Assembly (NCBI GenBank): GCA_900544095.1
Contig: UQTV01000007.1
Coordinates: 1 to 64,000 of the forward strand
From: an uncultured Collinsella sp.
GTDB lineage: Bacteria > Actinomycetota > Coriobacteriia > Coriobacteriales > Coriobacteriaceae
DNA: 64,000 nucleotides
Direction: 5' to 3'
Part shown: positions 10,864 to 19,884 of the stretch, piece by piece
How positions within the stretch are numbered: the stretch's first letter is position 1
How the letters are laid out: each line of letters starts with the position of its first letter
Made by a program: the position numbers and the translations under genes
Notes under the pieces: model-generated
What the model was told of the DNA's origin: nothing
Database searches by the model: none
What the model saw: the letters and a program-made list of their open reading frames with translations, nothing else

Positions 10864-12516
10864 TCATTTACCCTGGTACATGCTGCCTAAATCCACTACC
10901 CCTTCTACCGCGCCGACCATCTCGTCATCGTGAGAGACAACGATGATCAGCTGGCTTTGCTTGTTGCGCTTAACATAGGCCGCAAGCTCGGCGCGGCTTA
11001 CAGCGTCTAACCCAGTCGTGGGCTCGTCGAGTACCAAAACTGACGACTTGCGTGAAATCGCCGACCATAAGTACACTCGGCGCAGCTCACCGCCCGAAAG
11101 CGCGGAGCAACGTTTCCCGAGCAACTCCTTCACGCTGTTTTCCAGCGAAAGTAGGCCATCTACACCCCGGTGATAGGAAGAAAAGGGCGTGTCGAAATAC
11201 TCTAACAGCTCTTTCACCGTTTCGTCCGGCGCGAAGCACGACTGTGGGCAGCACGATATCTCTCTCGCACGTATGTAATCCAAGTCGCATTCTTCGATTG
11301 GCACGCCGTTGTATTTTACTTTGCCTTTCGATGAGTATAGCCCGAGCATCAAGTAAAGAAGTGACGTCTTGCCTCTTCCGTTTTCCCCAACTATGCAATA
11401 TGTACCAGGACCGGAAAACTTGAAAGAAAACCCGCCGAGGACCTCTCGGACAGATCCGTCTGGAAGGGCAACCGAGAATTCCAAATCAGATACCGAAATG
11501 TCATTTATTTCATCGAGTTTAGCTAAATCGGTCCGATTCCACCCCGATCTCTCCTTTTCTCTCGTCGCGATAGCCGTCCTATCCCATGATGCTTTGGCAT
11601 CTTGATAGGATTTGAACAATGACATCATACTTTTCAAAGTCTTAAAGAGAATCGCGAAGTATGTAGCGATGATAGTGTACTCGCCTATTGACATAGTTCC
11701 GTTAATGATTCGTACTCCGGAAACAACAAGTATCACCGCTTGAAACAACGCTGCGAAAAGACCATCGAGCGATGTCAGAGAATATGATAGCTTTCCGGAG
11801 CGCAAAACTTTGGGAAAATAGCTCTTAAACCCAGCGTCGAGCGCTTGTTCGCTCTTGCCGTACGAAGATGTCAGTTGAATGTTGAGAATCTGATTAAGCT
11901 GCGATGCAATTGCGGCGTAAAAGGCGCTGTCCGCCTCTTTCTTCTCATACGTGACCCTATACAAAAGTTTCCTCAACCCAGTAATTACACAGAAATACAC
12001 GATGAGGAGAATGATGGAAAACACCGCGAGAGTTGAATCAATTGACCATATGATAAGCAATACGATGGGAATGGCTACAATGGACAGCGGCGCACTGATA
12101 AAATTCGCCAAAACGAAGGATGAGACCACGCTGGAGTCGGAAATAATCCGTTGCGTTGTATAGGCTGGATCGATGGTCCGACTCACCAAGTAATCGTCTC
12201 TTTCAAAACGCAAGACGGCCTCCCTGAGAAGATCAAAGGAAAGTCTCGTGGTTATGCGAATGGAAAGTGTTCCTGCAAAATAAGTAAAGAGGGTGGAGAA
12301 AACTCCTATTGACGCAACCAGGAGCGCGAAGAGTACGGCGTCTCTTTCGCTGCGGTTACCGAGAAGAAAATCTAAGAATTTCCCGTTCACGTATGGCATG
12401 GCATAGGAGAGAGCGGTTCCAATCACCGTGATAGCAATGAAGACGAAAGCCCCTTTTGCTCTGATGAACCTCGAGAGAACGCATCGAATCAAGGAAGGCC
12501 CCAATCTACCCGCCAC
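10864..12516 (-). CDS. ABC exporter, fused membrane and ATPase domains
   Basis: A 550-residue half-transporter. The N-terminal half has about six membrane helices (for example FVFIAITVIGTALSYAMPYV and VFSIILLIVYFCVITGL). The ATPase half has Walker A GENGRGKTS, the signature LSGGELRR and Walker B VLVLDEPTTGLD, then the switch His in VVSHDD. There is no N-terminal C39 peptidase, so any leader would be removed by another protease. The start is the GTG at 12514-12516 with a weak ribosome site, so it is uncertain. It runs opposite to the peptide genes but lies in the same low-GC island. Export of the peptide product, or immunity, is the natural guess; a general drug exporter cannot be excluded. 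Confidence 0.85.
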   Translation of the reverse strand: MAGRLGPSLIRCVLSRFIRAKGAFVFIAITVIGTALSYAMPYVNGKFLDFLLGNRSERDAVLFALLVASIGVFSTLFTYFAGTLSIRITTRLSFDLLREAVLRFERDDYLVSRTIDPAYTTQRIISDSSVVSSFVLANFISAPLSIVAIPIVLLIIWSIDSTLAVFSIILLIVYFCVITGLRKLLYRVTYEKKEADSAFYAAIASQLNQILNIQLTSSYGKSEQALDAGFKSYFPKVLRSGKLSYSLTSLDGLFAALFQAVILVVSGVRIINGTMSIGEYTIIATYFAILFKTLKSMMSLFKSYQDAKASWDRTAIATREKERSGWNRTDLAKLDEINDISVSDLEFSVALPDGSVREVLGGFSFKFSGPGTYCIVGENGRGKTSLLYLMLGLYSSKGKVKYNGVPIEECDLDYIRAREISCCPQSCFAPDETVKELLEYFDTPFSSYHRGVDGLLSLENSVKELLGKRCSALSGGELRRVYLWSAISRKSSVLVLDEPTTGLDAVSRAELAAYVKRNKQSQLIIVVSHDDEMVGAVEGVVDLGSMYQGK

Positions 12517-12831
12517 AAAACATCAATCACTGATACCTTACACCTCAACACAACAGGAGCGAAGATTTGCCAATGAGACTGCTTTAAGATTGCCTTGGGC
12601 CAATACGATCTCAAGCTCTTCCTACAAGAGAGTCGGAATCGGACATCTCCTCCGACGAACCTGGCAATCGGGCGGTTGAAATATCTTTTTCAACCGCCCG
12701 ATTGCCACAATAGATTTGAGCATCCGCCCACAAACGTCCGCGTTTTATACCCATCAAATCCTTTGCCTTTTGTCGTCTAGACTAGAAAAATCGCTCGAAA
12801 TAACGCAACCGGCCTGCTCGCTTGAAGAAAC
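12517..12831. other. Spacer between ABC exporter and methyltransferase remnant
   Basis: About 315 bases without a supported gene; it should hold the exporter promoter. The strong palindrome at 12663-12706 is its only clear structure. Confidence 0.4.
12663..12706. terminator. Perfect 18-bp palindrome, probable terminator
   Basis: GGCAATCGGGCGGTTGAA (12663-12680) pairs perfectly with 12689-12706 around an 8-base AT-rich loop. It lies downstream of the methyltransferase remnant in its reading direction and probably ended that transcript. Confidence 0.65.
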
Positions 12832-13560
12832 CTAAGCCCGTAACGTAGATGTGCAAACTTCCGAAACGCCTTGCGCGGCATAGTGCGTATAAACTTCGTC
12901 AACCGCCTCAGAAATATCTGAGTATCGCGCCGGGTCAAAAGCATACGATGTCGCAGCTATACCCTGCACCCATTCGGAACGCGGATTAATTGAATAGCCA
13001 CACAGCATCATCATACATGCATCTAGACCTGATTTCCCAAGTATCCGACGTATTGATGAGAGCATCGCGGGTCGCCCCTGCACCATCGTCGTCACCCCTA
13101 TTAGCAGTATTTACCGTTTTTCTCTAAATGCGTATCGCCACCCTTAAGAATACGAAGTGTTTTATCCAGACCCGATTGTCCTCCATCTCAAACGAAGGGA
13201 TAAGGAATCTCATCCGGAATCGGCAGTAACGGAGGATTCACAACGACAAGCGAAAAACATGAGTCATCTCTCAGAGGGGAGTAAAGGCTCCCCTCAAGCA
13301 CCCTAGTTTCGTCATCCAAAGAGTTGATGGCAGTGTTTTTCTTACAAAGGTCGACAACAAAAGGGTTGATTTCTACAGATGTTACATCCATGCCACAGTT
13401 GGTAAGTATCAGGCCCTGTATTCTGGGGCCAGAACACAAATCGAGAGCCTTCCGTGCGCTCTGCGGTGTAAGGCGCCAATCTCAGCAAATCTGTCCCACA
13501 ATACTGCGCTGAAGAACAAGACGGAACCCCTGAGCCAAACTCCCCTATACCTTATTAAGG
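12832..13560 (-). pseudogene. Decayed class I SAM-dependent methyltransferase
   Basis: Reading the minus strand gives a methyltransferase core: KALDLCSGPRIQGL (AdoMet loop), DVTSVEINPF (acidic end of strand 2) and VVVNPPLLPIP (NPP motif), then PYPFV-stop-DGGQSGLDKTLRIL. Two in-frame TGA codons interrupt it, one before DWRLTPQSARK and one where G of a FVGDGG motif is expected. A frameshift near 13100 then leads into TTMVQGRPAMLSSIRRIL and an 87-residue C-terminal frame ending at 12832. The original start is not clear; about 13560 is an estimate. Lying in the peptide island, it may once have modified the product. Confidence 0.7.
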
Positions 13561-13675
13561 CTAAGACAGGCAAGTTCACGCACCCGGCATATTCCAGAAT
13601 AACATCCTATTGTTTTAGATGCTCTACAAGCATGAACAGCCGCGAATCGGAAAGATCTTCTAGTTTCGCCCCGAC

Positions 13676-13757
13676 TGACTGCCAAGGGCCAAAATGGCCC
13701 CTCCATCCCTGGGCGACCGACTCTGGTGCGCCAAGGAGTGTCCCCAAGTGCCGGCAG
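13676..13757. repeat. Right copy of the FHA 3'-flank repeat, left part
   Basis: Same sequence family as 6942-7023, ending in the hairpin arm GCCGGCAGA (13750-13758). The matching right part resumes at 15317 (AAAAGGAACGTCCC...TCTGCCGGC) and runs into the FHA gene. The 1.56 kb between is the IS110-type element. Confidence 0.8.
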
Positions 13758-13883
13758 AGACGATATGAGCAGGACATAAAACATTGAGAGCCCCTGCTGC
13801 ATGAAAGACCGCGGATTAGGCCGACAATGGCGAGTGTCTAATCCAACCGTGGCGGCCACGCCGCATTCATGGAAGGGGCTCCC

Positions 13884-14997
13884 ATGCTCGATACTACCAC
13901 CTTCATCGGCCTCGACGTCCACGCCCGCTCGATAAAGGCCGTCTCCCTCGACGTCATGACCGGGGAGGTGCGCGCCGCGACCTTCGGCTACGACGCCGGC
14001 GCCGTCGCGGAGTGGGTCCGTTCCGTGGACCCCAGGGCCAGGTGCGTGTACGAGTCCGGGGTCACGGGCTTCGACCTGCAGAAGAGGCTTTCCGGCCTGG
14101 GGGTCGACTGCGTGGTCGGCGCCGTCTCGAAGATGATCAAGCCCAGCGCGGACAGGCGCAGGAAGAACGACCGCAACGACGCCGAGTTCCTCGCCCGCAT
14201 GCTGTCGGTCGGCAACGTGGTCGAGGTGTGGGTCCCCGACGACGAGTGCGAGGCCGCCCGCGACCTGACCAGGGCGCTCGAGGACGCGAGGGACTGACCT
14301 CTCGCGCTCGAAGCAGCGGCTCTCCAAGTTCCTGCTAAGGCACGGGCTCGCCTTCGACGAGAGGACGCCCACCGGCCGCAGGAAGGGCAACTGGACCCGG
14401 GCGCACTGGTCCTGGATCGAGTCGATAAGGTTCGCGGAGAGGGCCGACAACGACGTGCTCGCCTACTACGTCGACGCGGTCAGGCGGGCGGCGGAGGAGA
14501 AGGCGAGGCTCGAGGGGCTCGTCGAGGCCGAGGCCCGCAAGCCCAGGTGGAGGGAGAGGGTCGACTCCCTCCGCTGCCTCAAGGGCGTAGACACCGCGTC
14601 CGCCGCCGACCTCGTGTTCGAGGCCGGCGAGTTCTCGAGGTTCAGGAATGCCCGCTCGTTCGCGGCGTGGGTCGGCCTGACGCCCTCCGAGCACTCCAGC
14701 GGGGAGAGCGACCGCAGGGGCGCGATCACCAAGGCCGGCAACAAGCACCTGAGGAAGACGCTGGTCGAGGCCGCGTGGCACTACCTGACGTGCTCGGGGC
14801 GGCCGAAGGACCTCGCCAAGGGCCAGGCCCCGGACCGGGGCGCCCGCAGGCATGCCGCCAAGGGCGTGCGGAGGCTGGTCGAGAGGCGGGAGGCGCTGCT
14901 CGCGCGCGGGGTCCACGGCAACAAGGCGAACGTGGCCACGGCGCGCGAGCTCGCCTGCTGGGTATGGGCGGTCGGCCTCATGGCCGAGGAGGCGTAG
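13884..14997 (+). pseudogene. IS110-family DEDD transposase with a +1 frameshift
   Basis: The first part (13884-14297) carries the RuvC-like DEDD domain: FIGLDVHARS, CVYESGVTG and the pair in RRKNDRNDAEF. The second part resumes one base later (DLSRSKQRLSKFLLRHGLAF...) and holds the Transposase_20 domain with LKGVDTASAADL, AWVGLTPSEHSSG (the serine used in recombination) and TKAGNKHLRKTL. The break is at GCGAGGGACTGACCTC (about 14286-14301); removing one T gives ARDDLSRSK without a gap. Together the parts make about 371 residues, normal for the family. IS110 enzymes are not known to need frameshifting, so it is probably inactive here unless the base is an error. GGAAGGGG precedes the ATG. Confidence 0.85.
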
Positions 14998-15316
14998 GGG
15001 GCCGGTCCCCCGCACATAAGCCAGTCACCCCGGAAGCGGTTCGATCCGAAGCCGTTGAGGCGAACCTCAGGTCCCTTTTCTGCGAGCGCCCAGGGCGCCA
15101 CACGCGTGCACAGACTGTCGGTTCGACGTAGAAGCCTCAGCCGCAGCAACGGATTGCCCAGCGAGAGATCGCCGCGGGCGGATATTAAACTGCAAAGACG
15201 AGCGTCGGTAAGACACGCCGAGGTCGCCGCGGACGGGCTGATATAGGGAGAGGGCCTGACCCCATATCGTTGGGGCCAGGCCCGATTTTGCCTCTTGACA
15301 ATGTCCTGCTCATATT
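14998..15316 (+). ncRNA. Candidate bridge-RNA region of the IS element
   Basis: IS110-family elements encode a structured bridge RNA that selects donor and target; in the IS1111 branch it lies downstream of the transposase. This 319-base right end is non-coding and contains a strong hairpin (GGGCCTGACCCCA, 15252-15264, with 15271-15283). The assignment rests on position and family knowledge; RNA limits and loops are not determined. Confidence 0.35.
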
Positions 15317-15340
15317 AAAAGGAACGTCCCTATCTGCCGG

Positions 15341-16279
15341 CTAGAGGGCACCGAAGAGGACGGCGTAGGTAGTGGATTCGCCGAGCTTGAGCTCGTCGCC
15401 GGGATTGAGTTGGGCGGAACGACCGGGCTCGACCTGAATGCAGACGCGCGTGGCCCCGTTTACCACCACGGTTCCGTTGGTGGACGACAAGTCCTCGACG
15501 TGCCAGATATTTTGAGCATCGCACCAGATATGGGCATGGCGGGCCGAGACATCGTCGCCGACGTCGGTAATATCGCCCTCACCAGTGGCCAGCGCGCCAA
15601 TCTCAACACCCTGCTCACTCGGCTGAATCCAGCGCGGGGCGCTCACGACAAAACTGTTTTGTATACGCAGCAAGCCCAAGGGGTGCGCCGGGGCGGGTTC
15701 GCGTTCGCCCGCGGTCATCGACATGCCAAGCGAACGCGGCGTGGATGTGCCTCCGCCACAGGTCGCGTTCGCGTAGTCGATGGCATAGTTCACCGAGGAC
15801 CGCACATCCGCCGAACAACCGACGGCGACAAACAGCACCAGCACGGCCTCGGCGCGCTCGGCGGGCATGAGCTCCGCCGCCTGGGACAGGCGATCGAGCG
15901 CGTTGCGATAGAGATTTGTGTCCTGGTGACACTCTTCGAGCGCGCGTACCATCGGTTCACCTGCAGGGCCGCACACCATATTGATCACAGCCGTGGAGTC
16001 CATGGGATTGCGCTGGCGCAGGGCCAGTTGCGACATAATACGCGCAGCCGAGGTACCGTATTCGGCAAAGTAGCGCTGCTGAAGCGTGCCGACCGGCGCG
16101 CGAACGATAAAGCGGGAAACCCAAGAGCGATCGGCGGCCCGGCTCTGCGGGCTGCGACCGTCTGCGAGCGGACGGGACGAAAGCACCAAGCCGCACAGCT
16201 CGATATGGCTCAGATGCGCCGCGCGCTTAAAGATGTCAAACATGGCCCCGCATGGGGTGAGCTCAACTTGAGATGCCAT
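15341..16279 (-). CDS. FHA-domain protein, last gene of a kinase operon
   Basis: A 312-residue cytoplasmic protein. Residues from about 215 to the end form a forkhead-associated domain, a phosphothreonine reader: IGALATGEG, VSARHAHIWCD and VEDLSSTNGTVVVNG are its core motifs. The first 180 residues are helical and unrecognised. It starts 3 bases after the stop of the kinase gene upstream, so it is probably translated with it and may bind that kinase or its targets. Its stop overlaps the right arm of the hairpin split by the IS element, so its 3' end and termination have probably changed. A truncated duplicate lies at 7047-7520. Confidence 0.85.
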   Translation of the reverse strand: MASQVELTPCGAMFDIFKRAAHLSHIELCGLVLSSRPLADGRSPQSRAADRSWVSRFIVRAPVGTLQQRYFAEYGTSAARIMSQLALRQRNPMDSTAVINMVCGPAGEPMVRALEECHQDTNLYRNALDRLSQAAELMPAERAEAVLVLFVAVGCSADVRSSVNYAIDYANATCGGGTSTPRSLGMSMTAGEREPAPAHPLGLLRIQNSFVVSAPRWIQPSEQGVEIGALATGEGDITDVGDDVSARHAHIWCDAQNIWHVEDLSSTNGTVVVNGATRVCIQVEPGRSAQLNPGDELKLGESTTYAVLFGAL

Positions 16280-16282
16280 GAC

Positions 16283-18127
16283 CTAGGCCTCCTTGGTCGT
16301 AGAAATAGAACCGGACGATACTTCGACAGGTCCGCCAAAAGTACGGGCAGCCGCGGCTCCACCGGCAAGCGGAGTCGCCATCTGGGCTTTTGTACGTCGC
16401 GGTGCCGAAACGGGAAGTTCAAAGGCAAAGCCCATCGCAAGCAAAAACCACGTAAGCGTATAGGTTGCAACCAGAGCGGCAACAAGGCCGCCCATCACGG
16501 CGCGTTGGGAAAATACGCTACATGCAGCCACAACCAGCACCGGAACCTCGCAGGCAGAAAGCGCAAGCACACCCTGCAGGAAGCCCGAGCGCCGATTGCG
16601 CGCAAGTGCCCCCGCGACAACGCCGGCTATGCCTGGCAGCGCCAACGCCAGTGCGGCAATAATACCCGGTAGCGACCCAGACCACACGAGCGATCCCAAA
16701 GTCGCCGTCACGCGAGCGCCCGACGCCAGCAGCGCGGCCGAAACCACGACCACAGCCCAAACCACGCCACAGACGACCGTCGCGCCGACCATCAGCGCGC
16801 GACGAACCGCGCGGCCAGACGCATCCATGGGGCACGGCGTGAGCGGCTCGCCGCGGAGCGAACGACCGACATTTTGCGCATAGTGGTCACAAAACGCCGA
16901 GAGCGCCGCCTCGACCGCCGCCGGCTCGGGACGATCTTTTTGATGGCTGGACAGACAGGCCATCACCACGTCGAACAGCTGGGCATCGACAAACGCCAGC
17001 GCATCGCGTAGCTCCTCGGAATCCGGCTCAAGCCCCAGCTGCTGGGCCTGCTCGGCCGCAGCGAGCGCCACATCGGGCTCACGACGAAGCAGCTGAGTCA
17101 AATCGCAACCGGGCGCATGGGCACCAATGGGATAGTCGGGCCGCGTGTCCATCTTGAGACGGTAGGGGCTGGCGATGTCGCGCGTCTTTTTGCGCGAACC
17201 CGAGGTGCCCGAAGTGCTCGGCGCGGCTTCGTATGGCGCGACGCCGGCAATGAGCTCGTAAACCGTGCTTGCCGCGGCATAGACGTCGATCGCCGGCGAC
17301 ATACGCAAAGCGCGCAGGTCGGGAATATCGTCGGTGAGCATCTCGGGCGGGGCATAGGCAACCGTCGCGCGACGCAGCGTGGCATAGCGCTCCGTAAACG
17401 ACGCCTTGCCGCCGGTACCGGCCACGGCCGACGCAGGCTCGAGCGCCAGCGACGAGCCAAAGTCGATCAGGCACAGGTCAAAGGTGCCCTCGGCAAGCTG
17501 CCGGTCAAGCGCTAGACGCGCCGTACGCACCATAATATTAGCGGGCGAGATATCGCGATGGACAAAGCCCTCACCCACCAGGCTCATACGGCAGAGCAGA
17601 TCGAACAGGTCGCGACCCAGACGCGCCGCCACAAGCGGCGACAGGCGTCCGGCATCGTCCACGGCGAGTCGCAAACGCAAGCGGGCGAGCGTCTCGCCCT
17701 CGACCCATTCCATGACAATTGCAGGTACACCGTCGACCTCGCCCCAGCCATAGAGGCGGGGAAAGCCCTTAAGGCCCGAAAGGGCGCGATGGCATTCATA
17801 TTCCTCGCGAAACGCCGCCTTGAACTTGGCGACCAGCGCCTCGTGAGTTGCATCGTCGTCAAACTCATCACGCGTCGGCAAGATGAGCTGCTTGAGTGCC
17901 ACGGCCTCGCCTTGGGCGTTGACGGCACGCGTCACGCGGCCGATACCGCCACGGCGCATGGTGGCATCGTCGGCAAACAGTATCGTAAAACGGCGCAGAT
18001 AGGCAGGCAGTTCGTCCTGACCGAGCGCAATGGCCGGCTCAAACCCGTCGACACGCGCCAGGCGCAGGCCGACCATGGGATCGCGACCGAGCGATTGTGG
18101 TGTGGTGGATGCAAGATCGGTCATCAT
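16283..18127 (-). CDS. Membrane Ser/Thr protein kinase
   Basis: A 614-residue Hanks-type kinase. The glycine loop is degenerate (RRGGIGRV), the nucleotide Lys is in VALKQL, the catalytic loop is HRDISPAN (about residue 192) and the metal Asp is in LIDFGSS (about 221). The C-terminal third has four hydrophobic helices between about 450 and 590 (for example VVCGVVWAVVVVSAALLA), so the kinase domain is cytoplasmic and anchored behind. There is no PASTA region. The ATG at 18127 overlaps the stop of the preceding gene as ATGA, a sign of coupled translation. With the FHA protein it forms a signalling unit separate from the PknB locus. Confidence 0.88.
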   Translation of the reverse strand: MMTDLASTTPQSLGRDPMVGLRLARVDGFEPAIALGQDELPAYLRRFTILFADDATMRRGGIGRVTRAVNAQGEAVALKQLILPTRDEFDDDATHEALVAKFKAAFREEYECHRALSGLKGFPRLYGWGEVDGVPAIVMEWVEGETLARLRLRLAVDDAGRLSPLVAARLGRDLFDLLCRMSLVGEGFVHRDISPANIMVRTARLALDRQLAEGTFDLCLIDFGSSLALEPASAVAGTGGKASFTERYATLRRATVAYAPPEMLTDDIPDLRALRMSPAIDVYAAASTVYELIAGVAPYEAAPSTSGTSGSRKKTRDIASPYRLKMDTRPDYPIGAHAPGCDLTQLLRREPDVALAAAEQAQQLGLEPDSEELRDALAFVDAQLFDVVMACLSSHQKDRPEPAAVEAALSAFCDHYAQNVGRSLRGEPLTPCPMDASGRAVRRALMVGATVVCGVVWAVVVVSAALLASGARVTATLGSLVWSGSLPGIIAALALALPGIAGVVAGALARNRRSGFLQGVLALSACEVPVLVVAACSVFSQRAVMGGLVAALVATYTLTWFLLAMGFAFELPVSAPRRTKAQMATPLAGGAAAARTFGGPVEVSSGSISTTKEA

Positions 18128-19029
18128 AGGGCAAGCGCCGCCACGTTATTGTTGAAGTTACCGAGCGCGACGTCATCATCGCCGTAATGGCCGACCCATT
18201 GACATAGGTTGGTGTAACAGCCCCACAGATTGGCATACTGCTGGTACCATTTTGACCGGGGCGAGAATGTCTGACGACCGAACTCGGCTCGGATGACAAA
18301 CATCTCCCCGACCAGGCTGTCGCACGGCCTGGGATCTCCCGTAGAGTTATAGGTCGAAACCACGTCATTGGCACGAGAAACATAGCCGTCGAGCATGTTG
18401 TACTTGGTCACAAGCCAACGGTGAATGCTCTCTTCCTCAGCAGCGGAAAGGCCGCCGGAGTTTGTATCGTTGTCAGTGTTGCCGCCCGTCGAGCCGCCGT
18501 TTCCAGACCCTCCGGCAGAGGAACCCGACCCAGAGCCGCCGCCCGAACTCGACGAATCCGAGCCGGAGCCAGAAGTATCCGAGCTACCGGGCTTTCCGGA
18601 CTGCTGGGCGTCCTGCTCCTTCTGCTGCTCGACCTTATTCACCGTTGCCGCCACACTATTGTTGGACAATCGATCGATGATCTTGGTGTTGGTGAGCACG
18701 ATGGTTTTGCCATTGGCAAGCGTGACTTCGTTGTCCGGGGCCTCGGCGCCGTCCGCGTCGTCGGTGCCAAACACAATATGCGCGACCACACTTGCCCAAG
18801 CATATCCAGTCGTGGTGCCCAGATCACTTTTGACCTCATGCCCCACGCGCGGTTCGCGTGCGGCATGTGCCTGCATCATGGACGGCACGGTCATGCCATA
18901 GGCAGAAACGCCAGCTATGACCAGCACCAGCGAGCAAGACAGCAGTGCGTACGCCCGCGGCGCCAAGCCCAGTCGGCGTCCCATGCGCACCGCGGCGCCG
19001 CGCTTTGTCTGAGTGCCACCGGGCCGCAT
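18124..19029 (-). CDS. Membrane-anchored protein with Ser/Gly-rich linker
   Basis: A 301-residue protein of unknown function, first gene of the operon with the kinase and FHA protein. A basic N-terminus is followed by one membrane helix (ALLSCSLVLVIAGVSAYGM), an extracellular part, a low-complexity Ser/Gly/Asn linker (about residues 170-200), and a C-terminal domain with paired Trp and two Cys (LWGCYTNLCQWVG) that could form a disulfide. I start at the ATG at 19027-19029 because GGAGGAG is right before it. It may be an outside sensor or a substrate for the kinase encoded next; that is inferred from the overlap only. Confidence 0.7.
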   Translation of the reverse strand: MRPGGTQTKRGAAVRMGRRLGLAPRAYALLSCSLVLVIAGVSAYGMTVPSMMQAHAAREPRVGHEVKSDLGTTTGYAWASVVAHIVFGTDDADGAEAPDNEVTLANGKTIVLTNTKIIDRLSNNSVAATVNKVEQQKEQDAQQSGKPGSSDTSGSGSDSSSSGGGSGSGSSAGGSGNGGSTGGNTDNDTNSGGLSAAEEESIHRWLVTKYNMLDGYVSRANDVVSTYNSTGDPRPCDSLVGEMFVIRAEFGRQTFSPRSKWYQQYANLWGCYTNLCQWVGHYGDDDVALGNFNNNVAALAL

Positions 19030-19207
19030 GCGTTCTCCTCCAACAAAAACACGCCGCTCGGGAGCGGCGCATTCATTCGAATCCATATTTGAGTGTATCA
19101 GCGAACCCAAAAGGTTGCGCAACGAATGGGCAAATTAAGGATGCGAGTGGAAGCATCCATGCGATAAGCGGATACAAAGCATCTTTGTTGCACAACAAAC
19201 TTACAGT

Positions 19208-19237
19208 CGCACGGGGAAATTATGGCTACCCCGTGCG
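19208..19237 (-). terminator. Terminator of recR
   Basis: CGCACGGGG (19208-19216) and CCCCGTGCG (19229-19237) form a hairpin about 38 bases after the recR stop. Confidence 0.6.
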
Positions 19238-19274
19238 TCGCGATGAAGACATACGGCAGGAGCAGGCTCGCCAC

Positions 19275-19871
19275 CTAAATCGTGCGACGGGCCTCGATGG
19301 CGCGCCCAAGCGTAAGCTCGTCGGCATACTCCAGGTCGCCGCCCACGGGAAGGCCGCTCGCCAGACGCGATACCTCAACGCCCAGCGGCTTGATAGTGCG
19401 GGCCAGGTAGCTCGCCGTGGTCTCGCCCTCGATATTGGGGTTGGTGGCGATGATGACCTCGTGGATGTCCTCGTGGCCCAAGCGTGCCAGCAGCTCACGA
19501 ATGTGCAACTGCTCGGGACCAATCTTGTCCATGGGACTGATCACGCCGCCCAATACGTGGTAGAGACCGTGGTAGCTGCCCGTGCGCTCAATCGCCTGGA
19601 CATCGCGCGGCTCGCCCACCACGCAAATGCGAGTGGTATCGCGCATCGAATCCTGGCAGATGGAGCACTCGTCGGCCGTGGCGTAGTTAAAGCAGCGGCT
19701 GCAAAAGTGAACCTCCCGCTTAACCTCCAGGATAGCCTCGGCCAGGCGGCGCGCCTCCTCGGCATCGGCCTCGAGCAGGTAATAGGCGATGCGCTGGGCC
19801 GACTTGGGACCAATGCCCGGCAGACGGCCCAGCTCATCGAGCAATTTTTGCAGACTATGGTTGGCACTCAT
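19275..19871 (-). CDS. recR: Recombination mediator protein RecR
   Basis: RecR helps load RecA at gaps, with RecO. The 198 residues match the family length. Visible are the helix-hairpin-helix LPGIGPKSAQRIAYYLL near the start, the zinc motif CSRC...CSIC at about 57-72, and a Toprim domain with VVGEPRDV and NPNIEGETTA. The ATG at 19869-19871 gives the canonical MSANHSLQKLLDELG start. It is the last gene of a dnaX...ybaB-recR run, a very common bacterial order. Confidence 0.96.
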   Translation of the reverse strand: MSANHSLQKLLDELGRLPGIGPKSAQRIAYYLLEADAEEARRLAEAILEVKREVHFCSRCFNYATADECSICQDSMRDTTRICVVGEPRDVQAIERTGSYHGLYHVLGGVISPMDKIGPEQLHIRELLARLGHEDIHEVIIATNPNIEGETTASYLARTIKPLGVEVSRLASGLPVGGDLEYADELTLGRAIEARRTI

Positions 19872-19884
19872 ATATATGCGTGTC

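Larger units (their letters stand above)
13758..15316 (+). mobile_element. IS110-family (IS1111-type) insertion sequence
   Basis: The edges are set by comparison with the uninterrupted copy at 7011-7047: the site CCGGCAG|AAAAGG is split here. Near the ends are 15-bp inverted repeats, ATATGAGCAGGACAT (13763-13777) and its complement (15301-15315), each a few bases inside the junction. Subterminal inverted repeats mark the IS1111 branch of IS110. The element holds one DEDD transposase gene, broken by a frameshift, with 126 bases on its left and about 320 non-coding bases on its right. No target duplication is seen, as expected. Its GC content exceeds that of the island around it, which suggests late arrival. 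Confidence 0.88.

Noticed and set aside
14286..14301. Functional ribosomal frameshift in the IS transposase
   Set aside because: IS110-family enzymes are single-frame proteins, and the shift is explained by one extra T. Treated as a mutation or base error.
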